A DNA stretch of 41,244 bases from Sphaerisporangium cinnabarinum (GCA_003052455.1 QAPD01000037.1:1-41244); one strand, 5' to 3'. Shown: positions 31,903 through 40,523, counted from the stretch's first letter. A program made the numbers and translations. The notes: generated by a model from the sequence alone, not told the origin.

Positions 31903-32333
31903 GGCGTCGTCGTCCCTCGCGTCGTGCGCAGCGCGGTCGAGGCGATCTCGTCGAGCGCGGCCTGGTCGGCACGCCCCTCCGCCCGGGCCGTCTCGGCGTC
32001 GTGCCGCTCCTGGAGCTTCTCGAGACCCAGCGAGGCGGCGCGGGCGCGCGCGAGCTCGGCGCGCGCCTCGTCCACGGCGTGCGCGCGCACGCGCTCCTCG
32101 GACTCGAGCACGGAGAACAGCGCGCTCGCCGCGGCGCGCGAGGCCGCGAGCCCGGACAGCGCCGCGCTCGTCGTCGGGCGCTCGGGCGACGCGTCGAGGT
32201 AGGCGGCGAGACCGCCCGCCTCCTCCACGGTGCGCGCGAGGTCGGCGTGCGCTCCCGCGAGCGCCACCTTGGCGCCGTCCTCCTCGAGGCGACGCAGGCG
32301 CAGCACGCCCGCGAGCCGGAACTTCCCCGCCAT
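31899..32333 (-). CDS. fliJ: Flagellar export protein FliJ
   Basis: Coiled-coil stalk protein of the export ATPase that links FliI to FlhA. The 144-aa product is almost entirely charged Ala/Glu/Arg-rich helix with the typical start KFRLAGVLRLRRLEEDGAKVALA. Sequence conservation in FliJ is low, so the call rests on coiled-coil character, size and its place after fliI. ATG 32333 overlaps the fliI stop. Confidence 0.85.
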   Translation of the reverse strand: MAGKFRLAGVLRLRRLEEDGAKVALAGAHADLARTVEEAGGLAAYLDASPERPTTSAALSGLAASRAAASALFSVLESEERVRAHAVDEARAELARARAASLGLEKLQERHDAETARAEGRADQAALDEIASTALRTTRGTTTP

Positions 32334-33715
32334 CAGTCCTCCCCTCCGGCCAGCACCTGGGTGAGCCGCGTGAGGCGAGCCCACGACTCCTCGGCCGGCG
32401 TCCTGTCCGTCATGACCTGCTGCAGGAAGGCGTCGATCGCCCCCTGGTGCTCGAGGCTCGCGTCGACGAGGGGGTCGGTGCCCTTCTTGTACGCCCCGAT
32501 GTCGAGGATGTCCTGCGCCTTGCGGCGCGCCGCGAGGACGCGGCGCAGCGTCAGGGCGACGGACCTCTGCTCGGGCGTCGTCACGCGCGACGCGACGCGC
32601 GAGACCGACGCGAGCGCGTCGACCGCCGGGTAGTGCCCCGACACGGCGATGGACCGGTCGAGCACCACGTGCCCGTCGAGGATCGAGCGCGCCTGGTCGG
32701 CGATCGGCTCGTTGTGGTCGTCGCCGTCGACCAGGACGGTGTAGATCCCGGTGACGGAGCCCGTCGCCGCGGTGCCCGCCCGCTCGAGCAGGTTCCCCAT
32801 GAGGGAGAACGTCGACGGCGGGTAGCCGCGCGTCGCGGGGGGCTCCCCCACGGACAGCCCGATCTCGCGCTGGGCCATGGACACGCGCGTGAGGGAGTCC
32901 ATCATGAGCACGACGTGCGACCCGGCCTCCCGGAACGACTCGGCGATCCGGGTGGCCGTGAACGCGGCGCGCTTGCGCATCATCGCGGGCTCGTCGGAGG
33001 TCGCGACGACGACGACCGACCGGGCCAGCCCCTCGGGGCCGAGGTCGTCCTCGAGGAACTCGCGCACCTCGCGCCCGCGCTCGCCGACGAGCGCGACGAC
33101 CGACACCTCGGCGTCGGTCCCGCGAGCGACCATCGACAGCAGCGAGGACTTGCCGACGCCCGAGCCGGCGAACAGCCCGATGCGCTGCCCTCGGCCGAGC
33201 GTGGTGAGCGTGTCGAGGACCCGCACCCCGGTCTGGAGCGGCGTGTCGATGCGGGCCCGCTCCATGGCGGCGGGCGCGTCCGCGTCCACGGGCACGCGGG
33301 GCCCGCGTGCGAGCGGGCCCCGCCCGTCCACGGGCCGGCCCAGCGCGTCGACCACGCGGCCGAACAGCCCGCGCCCGGTCGGCACGAGGACGCCGGTGCC
33401 GCGCGTGCGCACCGGGTCGCCCGCGCGGACCCCGGACAGCCGGCCGAGCGGCATGCAGCGCGCCCTTCCCTCGGCGGTGGCGACGACCTCCGCGTCGAGC
33501 CGGTGCGGCCCGTCGCCGACGTGGACGAGGTCGCCGATGCCGCAGCTCAGTCCCGCGACCTCGAGGCTCAGGCCGACGGCCGACGTCACGACGCCGACCC
33601 GCTCGGGGCGGGCCACGCCGAGGAGCGCGTCGAGCGCCGACGGGCGGTGGACCGGTCGGGGCGCGTCGACCCCCGCCCGGGTGCCCGGCGCGGCCGAGCC
33701 GACGGGGGCGCTCAC
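32333..33715 (-). CDS. fliI: Flagellum-specific ATP synthase FliI
   Basis: Hexameric ATPase that energises delivery of export substrates. The 460-aa product has a F1-type nucleotide-binding core with P-loop GSGVGKSS (about 184-191), Walker B in HVVLMMDSLTRVS, the PSTFSLMGNLLERAG motif and a C-terminal DIGAYKKGTDPLVD segment. All match FliI. GTG 33715 overlaps the fliH stop (GTGA). Confidence 0.96.
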   Translation of the reverse strand: MSAPVGSAAPGTRAGVDAPRPVHRPSALDALLGVARPERVGVVTSAVGLSLEVAGLSCGIGDLVHVGDGPHRLDAEVVATAEGRARCMPLGRLSGVRAGDPVRTRGTGVLVPTGRGLFGRVVDALGRPVDGRGPLARGPRVPVDADAPAAMERARIDTPLQTGVRVLDTLTTLGRGQRIGLFAGSGVGKSSLLSMVARGTDAEVSVVALVGERGREVREFLEDDLGPEGLARSVVVVATSDEPAMMRKRAAFTATRIAESFREAGSHVVLMMDSLTRVSMAQREIGLSVGEPPATRGYPPSTFSLMGNLLERAGTAATGSVTGIYTVLVDGDDHNEPIADQARSILDGHVVLDRSIAVSGHYPAVDALASVSRVASRVTTPEQRSVALTLRRVLAARRKAQDILDIGAYKKGTDPLVDASLEHQGAIDAFLQQVMTDRTPAEESWARLTRLTQVLAGGED

Positions 33716-34350
33716 GACGACGCTCCGGACGCGCCGTGCCCCGCCTCGGGCCCGACGTCGAGCAGCGCGAGCTCGGCCCGCGCGCGGTCGACGGCGGCCC
33801 GGACGCGCGCGTCGAGGAAGCCGTGCTCGAGGTCCGCGACGGCGTCGCCGCGGTCGAGCGACGCGTCCGCCACGAGGCGGACGTCGCCGGCCCCGGCCTC
33901 GGTCAGCAGGCTCACGTCGTCGGGGTGCAGCCGGACGGCGACGACCGCCCCGTCGGCGACGGCCGTCGCGCGCGCGAGGGCCGCGCGGGCGGCCCCCGTC
34001 CGGTCCGTGAGCTCGTACCCGAGGACCGACTCCGCGAGGTCGAGCGCGCCCCGGACCGTGGCGTCCTGCGCCGCGGCGACGACGGGGACCGTCCGCTCGC
34101 CGAGGGCCTGGGCCGCCTCGCGCAGGACGGCGACCGCGCGCGCGGTGCGCTCGTCGCGCTCGGCGGTGCGGCGCGCGTGGTCCGCCTCGAGCGCGGCGCG
34201 CAGTCGCTCCGCCTCCTCGCGGGCCGCGCGGGCCCCGGCCGCGTAGCCGGCGGCGTACCCGCGGGCCGACGCCGCCGCCTCGACCTCCGCGACCCGGTCG
34301 CTGCGCAGGACCGGCACGGCCTGCGGCACGAAGTAGGCGTCAGTAGACAA
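33712..34350 (-). CDS. fliH: Flagellar assembly protein FliH
   Basis: Regulator and peripheral stalk of FliI. The 212-aa product has the FliH-like repeat GYAAGYAAGARAAREEAERLR (about 31-51, GxxxG helix) and a C-terminal V-ATPase-E-like domain. The likely TTG start at 34350 lies inside the fliG 3' end (11-base overlap), an unusual start codon here; a later start would remove the conserved FVPQAVPVLR-like opening. Confidence 0.87.
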   Translation of the reverse strand: MSTDAYFVPQAVPVLRSDRVAEVEAAASARGYAAGYAAGARAAREEAERLRAALEADHARRTAERDERTARAVAVLREAAQALGERTVPVVAAAQDATVRGALDLAESVLGYELTDRTGAARAALARATAVADGAVVAVRLHPDDVSLLTEAGAGDVRLVADASLDRGDAVADLEHGFLDARVRAAVDRARAELALLDVGPEAGHGASGASS

Positions 34351-35461
34351 GCTCGTCCCCGTCCGTGCGGTGGATCGTGATCTTCTCGTCGGCCTCGAGG
34401 TTGCGGACGACGCGGACGATCTCCGCGCGGGCCTCCTCGACCTGGCTGATGCGCACCCCGCCCAGGCCCGCGACCTCCTCCTCCAGCAGCGCCCGGTTGC
34501 GCTCGGAGATGTTCTTCGTGATCGTCTCGACGACCTTGGCGGTCGTGCCCTTCATGGCGAGCGCGAGCACCGACATCTCGACGCCGCGCAGGATGATCTG
34601 CACGTCGCGCGCCTCGAACGAGGCGATGTCCTCGAACGTCAGCATGCGCGAGCGCACCTCCTCGGCGAGCTGCGGGTCCCGGGCCTCGAGCCCTTCGAGG
34701 ACCGCCTTCTCGGTGGCGCCGTCGGAGCGGTTGATGATGTCGACGAGCGGCTGGACGCCGCCGAGGATCTCGACCGGCTGACGCGGGGTGATGCTCGCGC
34801 CCATGCGGGTGCGGAACTGCTCCGACACGAGCTTCACCGCGTCGGGCGACGCGGTGCCCATGGTCGCGAGCGCCTGCGCGACGTCGGTGCGGTAGTCGTC
34901 GGCCAGCTTGGCGAGCACCGCGGACGCGACGCCCGAGCTGAGGTGCGCGAGGACGAGCGCGACGGTCTGCGGGTGCTCGCCGTCGAGCAGGGACACGATC
35001 TGCCCCGGCTCGGTCCCGTCGAGGTACTCGAAGGCCTTGCCCTGCATGCTCGCGACGAGGCGCTCGACGACGTCGGCCGCCCGGTCGGCGCCCATCGACG
35101 CCTCGAGCAGCCCGACGGCGAAGTCCTTGCCCCCGCGCGGGCGCGGGGTGCCGGACAGCGCCATGTCGTAGAACTCGTCGAGGGCCGCGACGGCCAGGTC
35201 CTCGTCCACCACCTGGGTGCGCATGATCTCCGCGGCGACCTCGGAGGCCTCGTCCTCGGAGAGCAGCGACAGGACCGTCGCCGCCCGCTCCTGGCTCAGC
35301 TGCATGAGCACCAGGGCGACCTTCTGCACCCCGCTCATCGCGGCGACCTTCCGCGCGGCCTCGGTCGCGAGCGCCGCGGCGGCGGGGTCGAGGGCGGCCG
35401 CCAGGCCGGCGGCGCCGGTGCCTGCAGGCGCCGTCTCGGGCGGTGCCGTCGTGACGCTCAT
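34340..35461 (-). CDS. fliG: Flagellar motor switch protein FliG
   Basis: C-ring protein that binds FliF and receives torque from MotA. The 373-aa product has all three FliG domains: the N-terminal FliF-binding part (SGVQKVALVLMQLSQERAATVLSLLSEDEA), the middle domain with GEHPQTVALVLAHL-type motif (DGEHPQTVALVLAHLSSGVAS), and the C-terminal torque domain (LTFEDIASFEARDVQIILRGVEM, ALLEEEVAGLGGVRISQVEEAR). ATG 35461 overlaps the fliF stop (ATGA). Confidence 0.96.
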   Translation of the reverse strand: MSVTTAPPETAPAGTGAAGLAAALDPAAAALATEAARKVAAMSGVQKVALVLMQLSQERAATVLSLLSEDEASEVAAEIMRTQVVDEDLAVAALDEFYDMALSGTPRPRGGKDFAVGLLEASMGADRAADVVERLVASMQGKAFEYLDGTEPGQIVSLLDGEHPQTVALVLAHLSSGVASAVLAKLADDYRTDVAQALATMGTASPDAVKLVSEQFRTRMGASITPRQPVEILGGVQPLVDIINRSDGATEKAVLEGLEARDPQLAEEVRSRMLTFEDIASFEARDVQIILRGVEMSVLALAMKGTTAKVVETITKNISERNRALLEEEVAGLGGVRISQVEEARAEIVRVVRNLEADEKITIHRTDGDELVY

Positions 35462-37086
35462 CGCTGCGCCCCCGCCCGGTCCTCGGCGAGCAGCACCCGC
35501 AGGTACTCGGCCGTCTTGTCGGGGTCGGTCGCCGCGAGCGCGTCGATCTCGGCCCGACGCTGGTCGAGGCTCGTGAACCGCGGGGTCGGCGGCTGGATCT
35601 CCGGCCGCTCGGGCACGGGCTCGAGCTCGCCCTGACCGCCGCCCGACGGGAGCGCCGGGCGGTCGTCGTCGCGGTCGAGCTCGTGCAGGGTCGTCATCCG
35701 GAGGTCGTCCAGGTCGACCGTCTCGCGCCGCTCGCGGCGACGACGGGCGCGCCGCACGGCCACGAGCACGATCACCAGGGCGATGAGCACCCCCGCGACG
35801 ACCGCCGCGGTGCGCAGCATCTGGGCCCGGCTCTCGGCCGCGGCCGCCTCCTCCGCCGCGGCGAGCGCGGCCTGCGCCGACTCGGCGGCGCCCGTGTCGA
35901 ACGGCAGCACCGCGACCTCGACGGTGTCCCCGCGCTCGGCGTCGATGCCGGCGGCGGCGGAGACCATCGCGGTGATCGCGGCCGTGTCCATGCCCCGGGC
36001 CACCTCGGCGTCGAGCGCGACCGACACGGCCTGCCGGGTCAGCGCGCCGGCGGGCGTCGTCGTGGTCTCGGTGACCTTGTCGATCGCGTTGTTGCGCGTG
36101 GCGTCCTCGGACGTGTAGCTGCTGTCCGCGCCGGCGCCGCCCGGGACGGCGATGTTGTCCGGCCCCAGCACCCCGGCGACGCCACCGCCCGCGCCCGTGT
36201 ACTCCTCGGTGGTGGTGGACTCGTTGAGGACGGGCCCGCCCTCCGGCGTGCGGAACGTCTCCTCGAGACGCTCGGAGCTCGCGACGTCCATCTGCGCGGT
36301 CACCGCGACGGTCGAGTTCCCGGCACCCACGACGCGGTCGAGCATCGCCTGCACCTGCCCGGACACCTTCTCCTCGTACTGCCCGGCCTGCTCGCCCGAC
36401 GACCGTGCGCCGACGCCGACCTCGGACAGCACCTCTCCCTGCGCGTCGACGACCGCGACGTCGGTGGGGGCCATGCCGTCGATCGACGCCGAGACGAGGT
36501 GGACCATCGCCTCGACCTGCTCGGTCGTGAGCTTCTGGCCCCGGGCGGGGGCGACGAAGACCGACGCGGTCGGGGTGCCCTGCTCCGCCGCGAAGACCGT
36601 CTCCTCGGGGATCGCGAGCTGGACGGTCGCCGTCTCGACGCCGTCCATCGCGGAGAGGGTCCGCGCGAGCTCGCCCTCGAGCGCGCGCTTGTACGTCACG
36701 TCCTGCTGGAACTCGCTCGACGTGACGCCCATCTCGTCGAGCAGCGAGTAGCCGCCCGTCGACTCGTCGGCGGGCAGGCCGGCGGTGGCGGCCGCGAGCC
36801 GCTGCTCGTAGACCTTCTCCTCGGGCACGAGCACCGTGCCGCCGCCGTCGGTCAGCTCGTAGGGCACGCCCTGCGAGCGGAGCTGGTCGACGATCGCGGC
36901 GGCGTCCGCGCTCGACATGCCGGAGAACAGGGGCGTGTAGGAGGGGCGCGACGCCCACGACACGAGCGCGACGATCGCGACCACGAGGATCGCGAGGGCG
37001 AGCAGCGCGAGCGTGCGCTGGGCGATGGTGAAGTCGCGGACGGCGCCGAACGCGCGGCCGAACGTCGACCTGATCTTCTCGGGCAT
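35458..37086 (-). CDS. fliF: Flagellar MS-ring protein FliF
   Basis: Builds the membrane-embedded MS ring that seeds flagellar assembly. The 542-aa product has two membrane segments (about 23-45, LALLALAILVVAIVALVSW, and about 440-462) enclosing the periplasmic ring-building domains. Hallmarks are YTPLFSGMSSADAAAIVDQLRSQGVPYEL, LQQDVTYKRALEGELARTLSAMDGV-like motif (FQQDVTYKRALEGELARTL) and TTEQVEAMVHLVSASIDGM. The cytoplasmic C-terminus contacts FliG. ATG 37086 lies two bases after the fliE stop. Confidence 0.96.
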   Translation of the reverse strand: MPEKIRSTFGRAFGAVRDFTIAQRTLALLALAILVVAIVALVSWASRPSYTPLFSGMSSADAAAIVDQLRSQGVPYELTDGGGTVLVPEEKVYEQRLAAATAGLPADESTGGYSLLDEMGVTSSEFQQDVTYKRALEGELARTLSAMDGVETATVQLAIPEETVFAAEQGTPTASVFVAPARGQKLTTEQVEAMVHLVSASIDGMAPTDVAVVDAQGEVLSEVGVGARSSGEQAGQYEEKVSGQVQAMLDRVVGAGNSTVAVTAQMDVASSERLEETFRTPEGGPVLNESTTTEEYTGAGGGVAGVLGPDNIAVPGGAGADSSYTSEDATRNNAIDKVTETTTTPAGALTRQAVSVALDAEVARGMDTAAITAMVSAAAGIDAERGDTVEVAVLPFDTGAAESAQAALAAAEEAAAAESRAQMLRTAAVVAGVLIALVIVLVAVRRARRRRERRETVDLDDLRMTTLHELDRDDDRPALPSGGGQGELEPVPERPEIQPPTPRFTSLDQRRAEIDALAATDPDKTAEYLRVLLAEDRAGAQR

Positions 37087-37088
37087 CG

Positions 37089-37418
37089 TCAGGCCTGCAT
37101 CCTCATGATCTCGTTGAACGCGTCGACCGCCTTGTTGCGCACGGCGGCGACGAGCTCGAGGGTCGTCTGGGCACGGGTGGAGGCGATCGTCGCCTCGTGG
37201 ACGTTCTCGAGCTCGCCCGTCACCGCGGCGATCGTCAGCTCGTTCGCAGCACCCTGGAGCTGCTGCGTGCCGTCGACCGCGCCGCCGAGCACCTCGGCGA
37301 AGACGCTCGCGCCCGCGGCGCCGGTCGACCCGGCCCCGGCGGGGGCGAGGGTGGAGAGGCTCTCGACGCCGGAGAGGTACCCGGTGCCGGTCGTGGCCTC
37401 GACGGAGGGGATGGGCAT
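37089..37418 (-). CDS. fliE: Flagellar hook-basal body protein FliE
   Basis: Links the MS ring to the rod. The 109-aa product matches FliE in length and in the C-terminal motif NVHEATIASTRAQTTLELVAAVRNKAVDAFNEIMRMQ. ATG 37418 is preferred (GGGAAG upstream); a GTG nine bases earlier overlaps the flgC stop. Confidence 0.93.
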   Translation of the reverse strand: MPIPSVEATTGTGYLSGVESLSTLAPAGAGSTGAAGASVFAEVLGGAVDGTQQLQGAANELTIAAVTGELENVHEATIASTRAQTTLELVAAVRNKAVDAFNEIMRMQA

Positions 37419-37423
37419 GAGGA

Positions 37424-37816
37424 TCACTTCCCGATCTGGAGTGCTGCTTCGTAGGCCGTCTTCGCGCGGTCGATCACGGCGGCGTTCGCCTGGTAGCCGC
37501 GCTGGGCGAGGATGAGGCTCCCCATCTGCTCGGACATGTCGATGTCCGGGTAGCGCACGTAGCCGTCCTCGTCCGCGAGCGGGTGGTCCGGCTCGTACGT
37601 GAGCCGCCCCTCCGCGCTCCCCCACGCCGCGCCCGCGACGTACGCGCCCGGGTTCTTCTCGCCGCCCTCGGTGGCGAGGACGTACCGGGCCTGGAACGCC
37701 GCGTCGTCGGTCGACGTGACGGTGTTGACGTTGGCGAGGTTGTCGGAGACCGCGTCGAGCCACTTGCGGTGCAGGGAGAGACCCGTGCCGGCGATGCCGA
37801 GAGCGTCGAAGGTCAT
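37424..37816 (-). CDS. flgC: Flagellar basal-body rod protein FlgC
   Basis: Proximal rod subunit (130 aa). It has the N-terminal rod motif (GIAGTGLSLHRKWLDAVSDNLANVNTV) and the C-terminal motif (DIDMSEQMGSLILAQRGYQANAAVIDRAKTAYEAALQI). The start is one base after the flgB stop. Confidence 0.94.
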   Translation of the reverse strand: MTFDALGIAGTGLSLHRKWLDAVSDNLANVNTVTSTDDAAFQARYVLATEGGEKNPGAYVAGAAWGSAEGRLTYEPDHPLADEDGYVRYPDIDMSEQMGSLILAQRGYQANAAVIDRAKTAYEAALQIGK

Positions 37817-37817
37817 G

Positions 37818-38162
37818 TCAGGCCGTCCGCATCGCCGCGCGCAGGGCGGCGGCCTCGCCGCCGACGGCCTGGGTCGCGAACTGGTAGCGCAGGACGGTGT
37901 CGACGTTCGAGACGGTCTCGGTGTCGAGGTTGACGTTCGAGCCGTCGAGCCGGGTCGGCTCGACCGAGCGGTCGACGGTGAAGGCGGTGCGCCGCGCGTC
38001 GCCGTCGGCGACGGAGGCCGCCAGCGCCTCCTCGAACTGCACCCGCTTCGCGGTGTAGCCCGGGGTGTTGATGTTGGCGACGTTCTCGGCGATGGCGCCC
38101 TGGCGGGCGGACAGCCCGTTCAGCGCGCTCTGGAGCGCTACGGAGGTGACGGAGTCGAACAT
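37818..38162 (-). CDS. flgB: Flagellar basal-body rod protein FlgB
   Basis: Proximal rod subunit (114 aa) with the rod motif LNGLSARQGAIAENVANINTPGYTAKRVQFEEAL and the C-terminal YQFATQAVGGEAAALRAAM. ATG 38162 gives the family N-terminus (MFDSVTSVALQSAL); the ribosome site is weak (GGGGACC). It is first of a block of twelve coupled genes running to flgE. A GCATAGG element lies 160 bases upstream. Confidence 0.93.
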   Translation of the reverse strand: MFDSVTSVALQSALNGLSARQGAIAENVANINTPGYTAKRVQFEEALAASVADGDARRTAFTVDRSVEPTRLDGSNVNLDTETVSNVDTVLRYQFATQAVGGEAAALRAAMRTA

Positions 38163-38321
38163 GGTCGCGAGGTCCCCACGTCGTCGGTGTCGGCCGTCCG
38201 ATGGCCTGCGGGGGGAGCGGTCCGTGCTCACCCTGAGCTGCCGACGACCGTGGGGCCGCCGCGCGTCGTGCCCGCGCCGCGAGGACGCGTGCTGCGCAAG
38301 TGGTCGTGTGCTCACCCGACC

Positions 38322-38351
38322 CCTATGCAGGGTCGCGTCGCGTGAGCCGCA
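38322..38351 (-). promoter_or_regulatory. GCATAGG element ahead of the flgB operon
   Basis: Minus-strand GCATAGG at 38328-38322. The aligned upstream box reads TGCGGCT (38351-38345), giving GGCT-N16-GCATAGG. It lies 160 bases before the flgB ATG in the fliT-flgB gap. Confidence 0.55.
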
Positions 38352-38354
38352 CGT

Positions 38355-38374
38355 GCCCGGTAGCGCCGCCGGGC
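38355..38374 (-). terminator. Weak hairpin after the fliT-like gene
   Basis: GCCCGG (38355-38360), 8-base loop, CCGGGC (38369-38374), about 17 bases beyond the fliT-like stop. A modest candidate terminator for the fliD-fliS-fliT block. Confidence 0.35.
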
Positions 38375-38390
38375 CGGGGTGTCGCGAGGG

Positions 38391-38708
38391 TCAGGCGCTC
38401 ACGTCGAGGTACGCCGCCGCGGTCGAGTCGTGCGCGCGCGGCACGCACGTCAGGGCACGGGAGTGCCGCCGGTTCGCCACGAGGGCGGCGTGCAGGCGGT
38501 CCACCACGTCGGCCTGGCGGACCAGCACCTCGAGCGCGCGGTCCACGAGCTCGGCCGGGAGCCGCCCCAGCCCGGTCGGAGGCGTCCACGCGGCCAGGTG
38601 GGCGACGGCCGTCTCACCGGCGTGCTCGCCGGCGACCGACGCCATCGCGTCGAGCTCGTCGAGGGCACGGGTCCAGGCCGTGAGCGCGCCCACGCGGTCA
38701 GGCGACAC
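38391..38708 (-). CDS. FliT-like flagellar protein (putative chaperone)
   Basis: A 105-aa helical protein located where fliT normally lies, directly after fliS. FliT prevents premature assembly of FliD. Size, heptad-like Leu/Ala/Val pattern (LDELDAMASVAGEHAG, ELVDRALEVLVRQADVVDRLHAALVANRR) and the C-terminal AYLDVSA are consistent, but sequence alone is not diagnostic. Start is uncertain: GTGs at 38717, 38708 and 38693 all overlap or abut the fliS stop, and none has a clear ribosome site. Confidence 0.6.
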   Translation of the reverse strand: MSPDRVGALTAWTRALDELDAMASVAGEHAGETAVAHLAAWTPPTGLGRLPAELVDRALEVLVRQADVVDRLHAALVANRRHSRALTCVPRAHDSTAAAYLDVSA

Positions 38709-39120
38709 CGGTCGCACCGCCGCCGTGCGCCGCGGCGCTCCCGTGCCCGGCGGGCAGCACCTCCGCGGCCTGGCGCCACGTCTCCTGGAGCGGCACGACG
38801 ATCTCGAGGACCTCGTGCGTGCGCCCGATGTCGCGGTGGACGTTCGCGGCGACCAGCGCCTCGTGCACGTAGACGTAGAGGGCCATGAGGTCGTCGGCGC
38901 CGTCCCAGACCGTCGTGTCGAGCGAGCCCATGAGCTCGGCCACGATCGCCTGGGCGTGCAGGAGCTGCTCGGACGCGGCGGTCCACCGCTCCTCGCCCTG
39001 CGCGGCCTCGGCCCGGCGCAGGTCGAGGACGAGCCGGTCGTAGAGCAAGGTCAGCAGGCGCGCGGGGGACGCGGTGAGGATGGCGTCGCGCCCGTAGGCG
39101 CTCCGGGCGAGGTGGGTCAC
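38698..39120 (-). CDS. fliS: Flagellin export chaperone FliS
   Basis: Cytoplasmic chaperone that binds the C-terminus of flagellin. The 140-aa product carries the FliS pattern YGRDAILTASPARLLTLLYDRLVLDLRRAEAA, then LLHAQAIVAELMGSLD and MALYVYVHEALVAANVHRD. GTG 39120 follows GAAGGAA, 26 bases after the fliD stop. The C-terminal 20 residues are a Gly/Ala-rich extension. Confidence 0.93.
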   Translation of the reverse strand: MTHLARSAYGRDAILTASPARLLTLLYDRLVLDLRRAEAAQGEERWTAASEQLLHAQAIVAELMGSLDTTVWDGADDLMALYVYVHEALVAANVHRDIGRTHEVLEIVVPLQETWRQAAEVLPAGHGSAAAHGGGATGVA

Positions 39121-39146
39121 GGCGGTTCCTTCGCGGGAGGTGCGGC

Positions 39147-40523
39147 TCAGCGCTTCGAGGACGAGGAGGGCATGAGGGTCGCGAGCTGGCCCGTCAGCCA
39201 CTGCTGCTGCGAGTCGAGCTTGGCGAGCTGGACCTCCATGACGGTGTACTGCGCGGTGAGGCGCTTGAAGCGCTGCTCGAGCCGCTGGTCCCACCGGGCG
39301 ATCTGGTCGTCCAGGCGGGTGACCTGGGTCTCGCGGTTCTTCACGGACGTCGTCAGGAGGCCGTCGTACTTGTCGGACAGCATGTCGGCGGTCTTCTGGA
39401 CCCGCGTCGCGACCTGCGTGAACGTGCTCATCGTCCGGTCGGGGTCGGCGGCGAGGGCCTCCGAGAGCTTCTCGGCGTCGAAGGTGATCTCGCCGTAGCG
39501 CGTGATCTCGATGCCGATCGACGACAGCGACGTCCCGTCCACCGGGTCCGTGACGGCGCCGAGCAGCGACTGGCGGGCGTTGCGCACGATGGACTCGCCG
39601 GCGAGCGTCGCGCCGGAGGTCGAGCCGTCGGACCCGATGGTCACCTTGGTCTGCGTCCCGATGCGCGCGAGGATCGCGCTCACGGCGTCGACGAGGCTCC
39701 GGACCTTGTTCGCGCGCGCCTCGGGGTCCTCGCCGACGGTGACGGTCACGGGGTCGGCGGACGCCTTCGAGACGGTGACGTCGATGCCGGGCAGGAGGTC
39801 GGTGAACGTGGTCGACGCCGAGGTGACGGTCTGCTCGGCGGCGGTGCCTGCCCAGAGGCGCACCACGGAGTCGGCGGCCGCCGTGACGGTGGCCGCGCCG
39901 GGAGCCGCGAGCAGGTTCGTCGCGGTGCCGGCGTCCACCTCGGCGGCGGTCCCGGCGTGGAACGAGAACGCGCCCGCGGCGCCCGTCGCGGCGCCCGTGA
40001 GCTGGAGGCGGTAGAGCTTCTCCCCCGTCGCGGCGTCGGTGCCCGCGCCGACCTTGACCGCGGTGACGCCCGCGTCGGCACGGTTGATCGCCGTGACGAC
40101 GTCGTCGAGCGACGTGGAGGCCGCGGTCAGCTCGGTGTGCTCGCCCTTGGCGTCCGTGAGGGTGAAGCGGGTGGTGGGAGCCGTCGAGAGGGTCGCGGTG
40201 ACCGACTTCTGCGCCGTCGCGACGGCGTCGACGACGACGTCGACGCTCCCCGGGGAGGCGCCCGCGTGGGCGGCGACCGAGACCGCGTCGGACGAGCCCT
40301 TCGCGGTGAAGAGCGCGAGCGCGTCGCCGGCGGTGAGCTCCTTGGCGAGCTTCGCGAGCGCGGCGACGCGCGTGTTGAGGTCCTGGAGCGCGCTGATCTC
40401 GGAGCGCTCGGTCTTGGCCTTGGCCTGGAGCTGCTGCTGCGGGATCGACTCGACGGCGATGAGCTGCTTGACGAGGTCTGCGGTGTTGAGACCGCTCGAC
40501 AGCCCGGTGAAGGAGATGCCCAC
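39147..40523 (-). CDS. fliD: Flagellar filament cap protein FliD (HAP2)
   Basis: Caps the filament tip and guides flagellin insertion. The 458-aa product has the FliD N-terminal domain (SFTGLSSGLNTADLVKQLIAVESIPQQQLQAK, LNTRVAALAKLAKEL) and the C-terminal domain (VKNRETQVTRLDDQIARWDQRLEQRFKRLTAQYTVMEVQLAKLDSQQQWL). Central domains are Ala/Thr-rich and variable. GTG 40523 is chosen because a full GGAGGTGA (40536-40529) precedes it at good spacing; the in-frame GTG at 40532 is inside that ribosome site. Confidence 0.95.
   Translation of the reverse strand: MGISFTGLSSGLNTADLVKQLIAVESIPQQQLQAKAKTERSEISALQDLNTRVAALAKLAKELTAGDALALFTAKGSSDAVSVAAHAGASPGSVDVVVDAVATAQKSVTATLSTAPTTRFTLTDAKGEHTELTAASTSLDDVVTAINRADAGVTAVKVGAGTDAATGEKLYRLQLTGAATGAAGAFSFHAGTAAEVDAGTATNLLAAPGAATVTAAADSVVRLWAGTAAEQTVTSASTTFTDLLPGIDVTVSKASADPVTVTVGEDPEARANKVRSLVDAVSAILARIGTQTKVTIGSDGSTSGATLAGESIVRNARQSLLGAVTDPVDGTSLSSIGIEITRYGEITFDAEKLSEALAADPDRTMSTFTQVATRVQKTADMLSDKYDGLLTTSVKNRETQVTRLDDQIARWDQRLEQRFKRLTAQYTVMEVQLAKLDSQQQWLTGQLATLMPSSSSKR

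Larger units (their letters stand above)
38163..38390. other. Intergenic region with long flgB leader
   Basis: No gene seen. If transcription starts just after the GCATAGG element at 38328-38322, the flgB mRNA has a leader of about 150 bases, the longest in the locus. The left end of the region contains GGA next to the weak ribosome site of flgB, a feature that CsrA could bind (inference). Confidence 0.4.
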
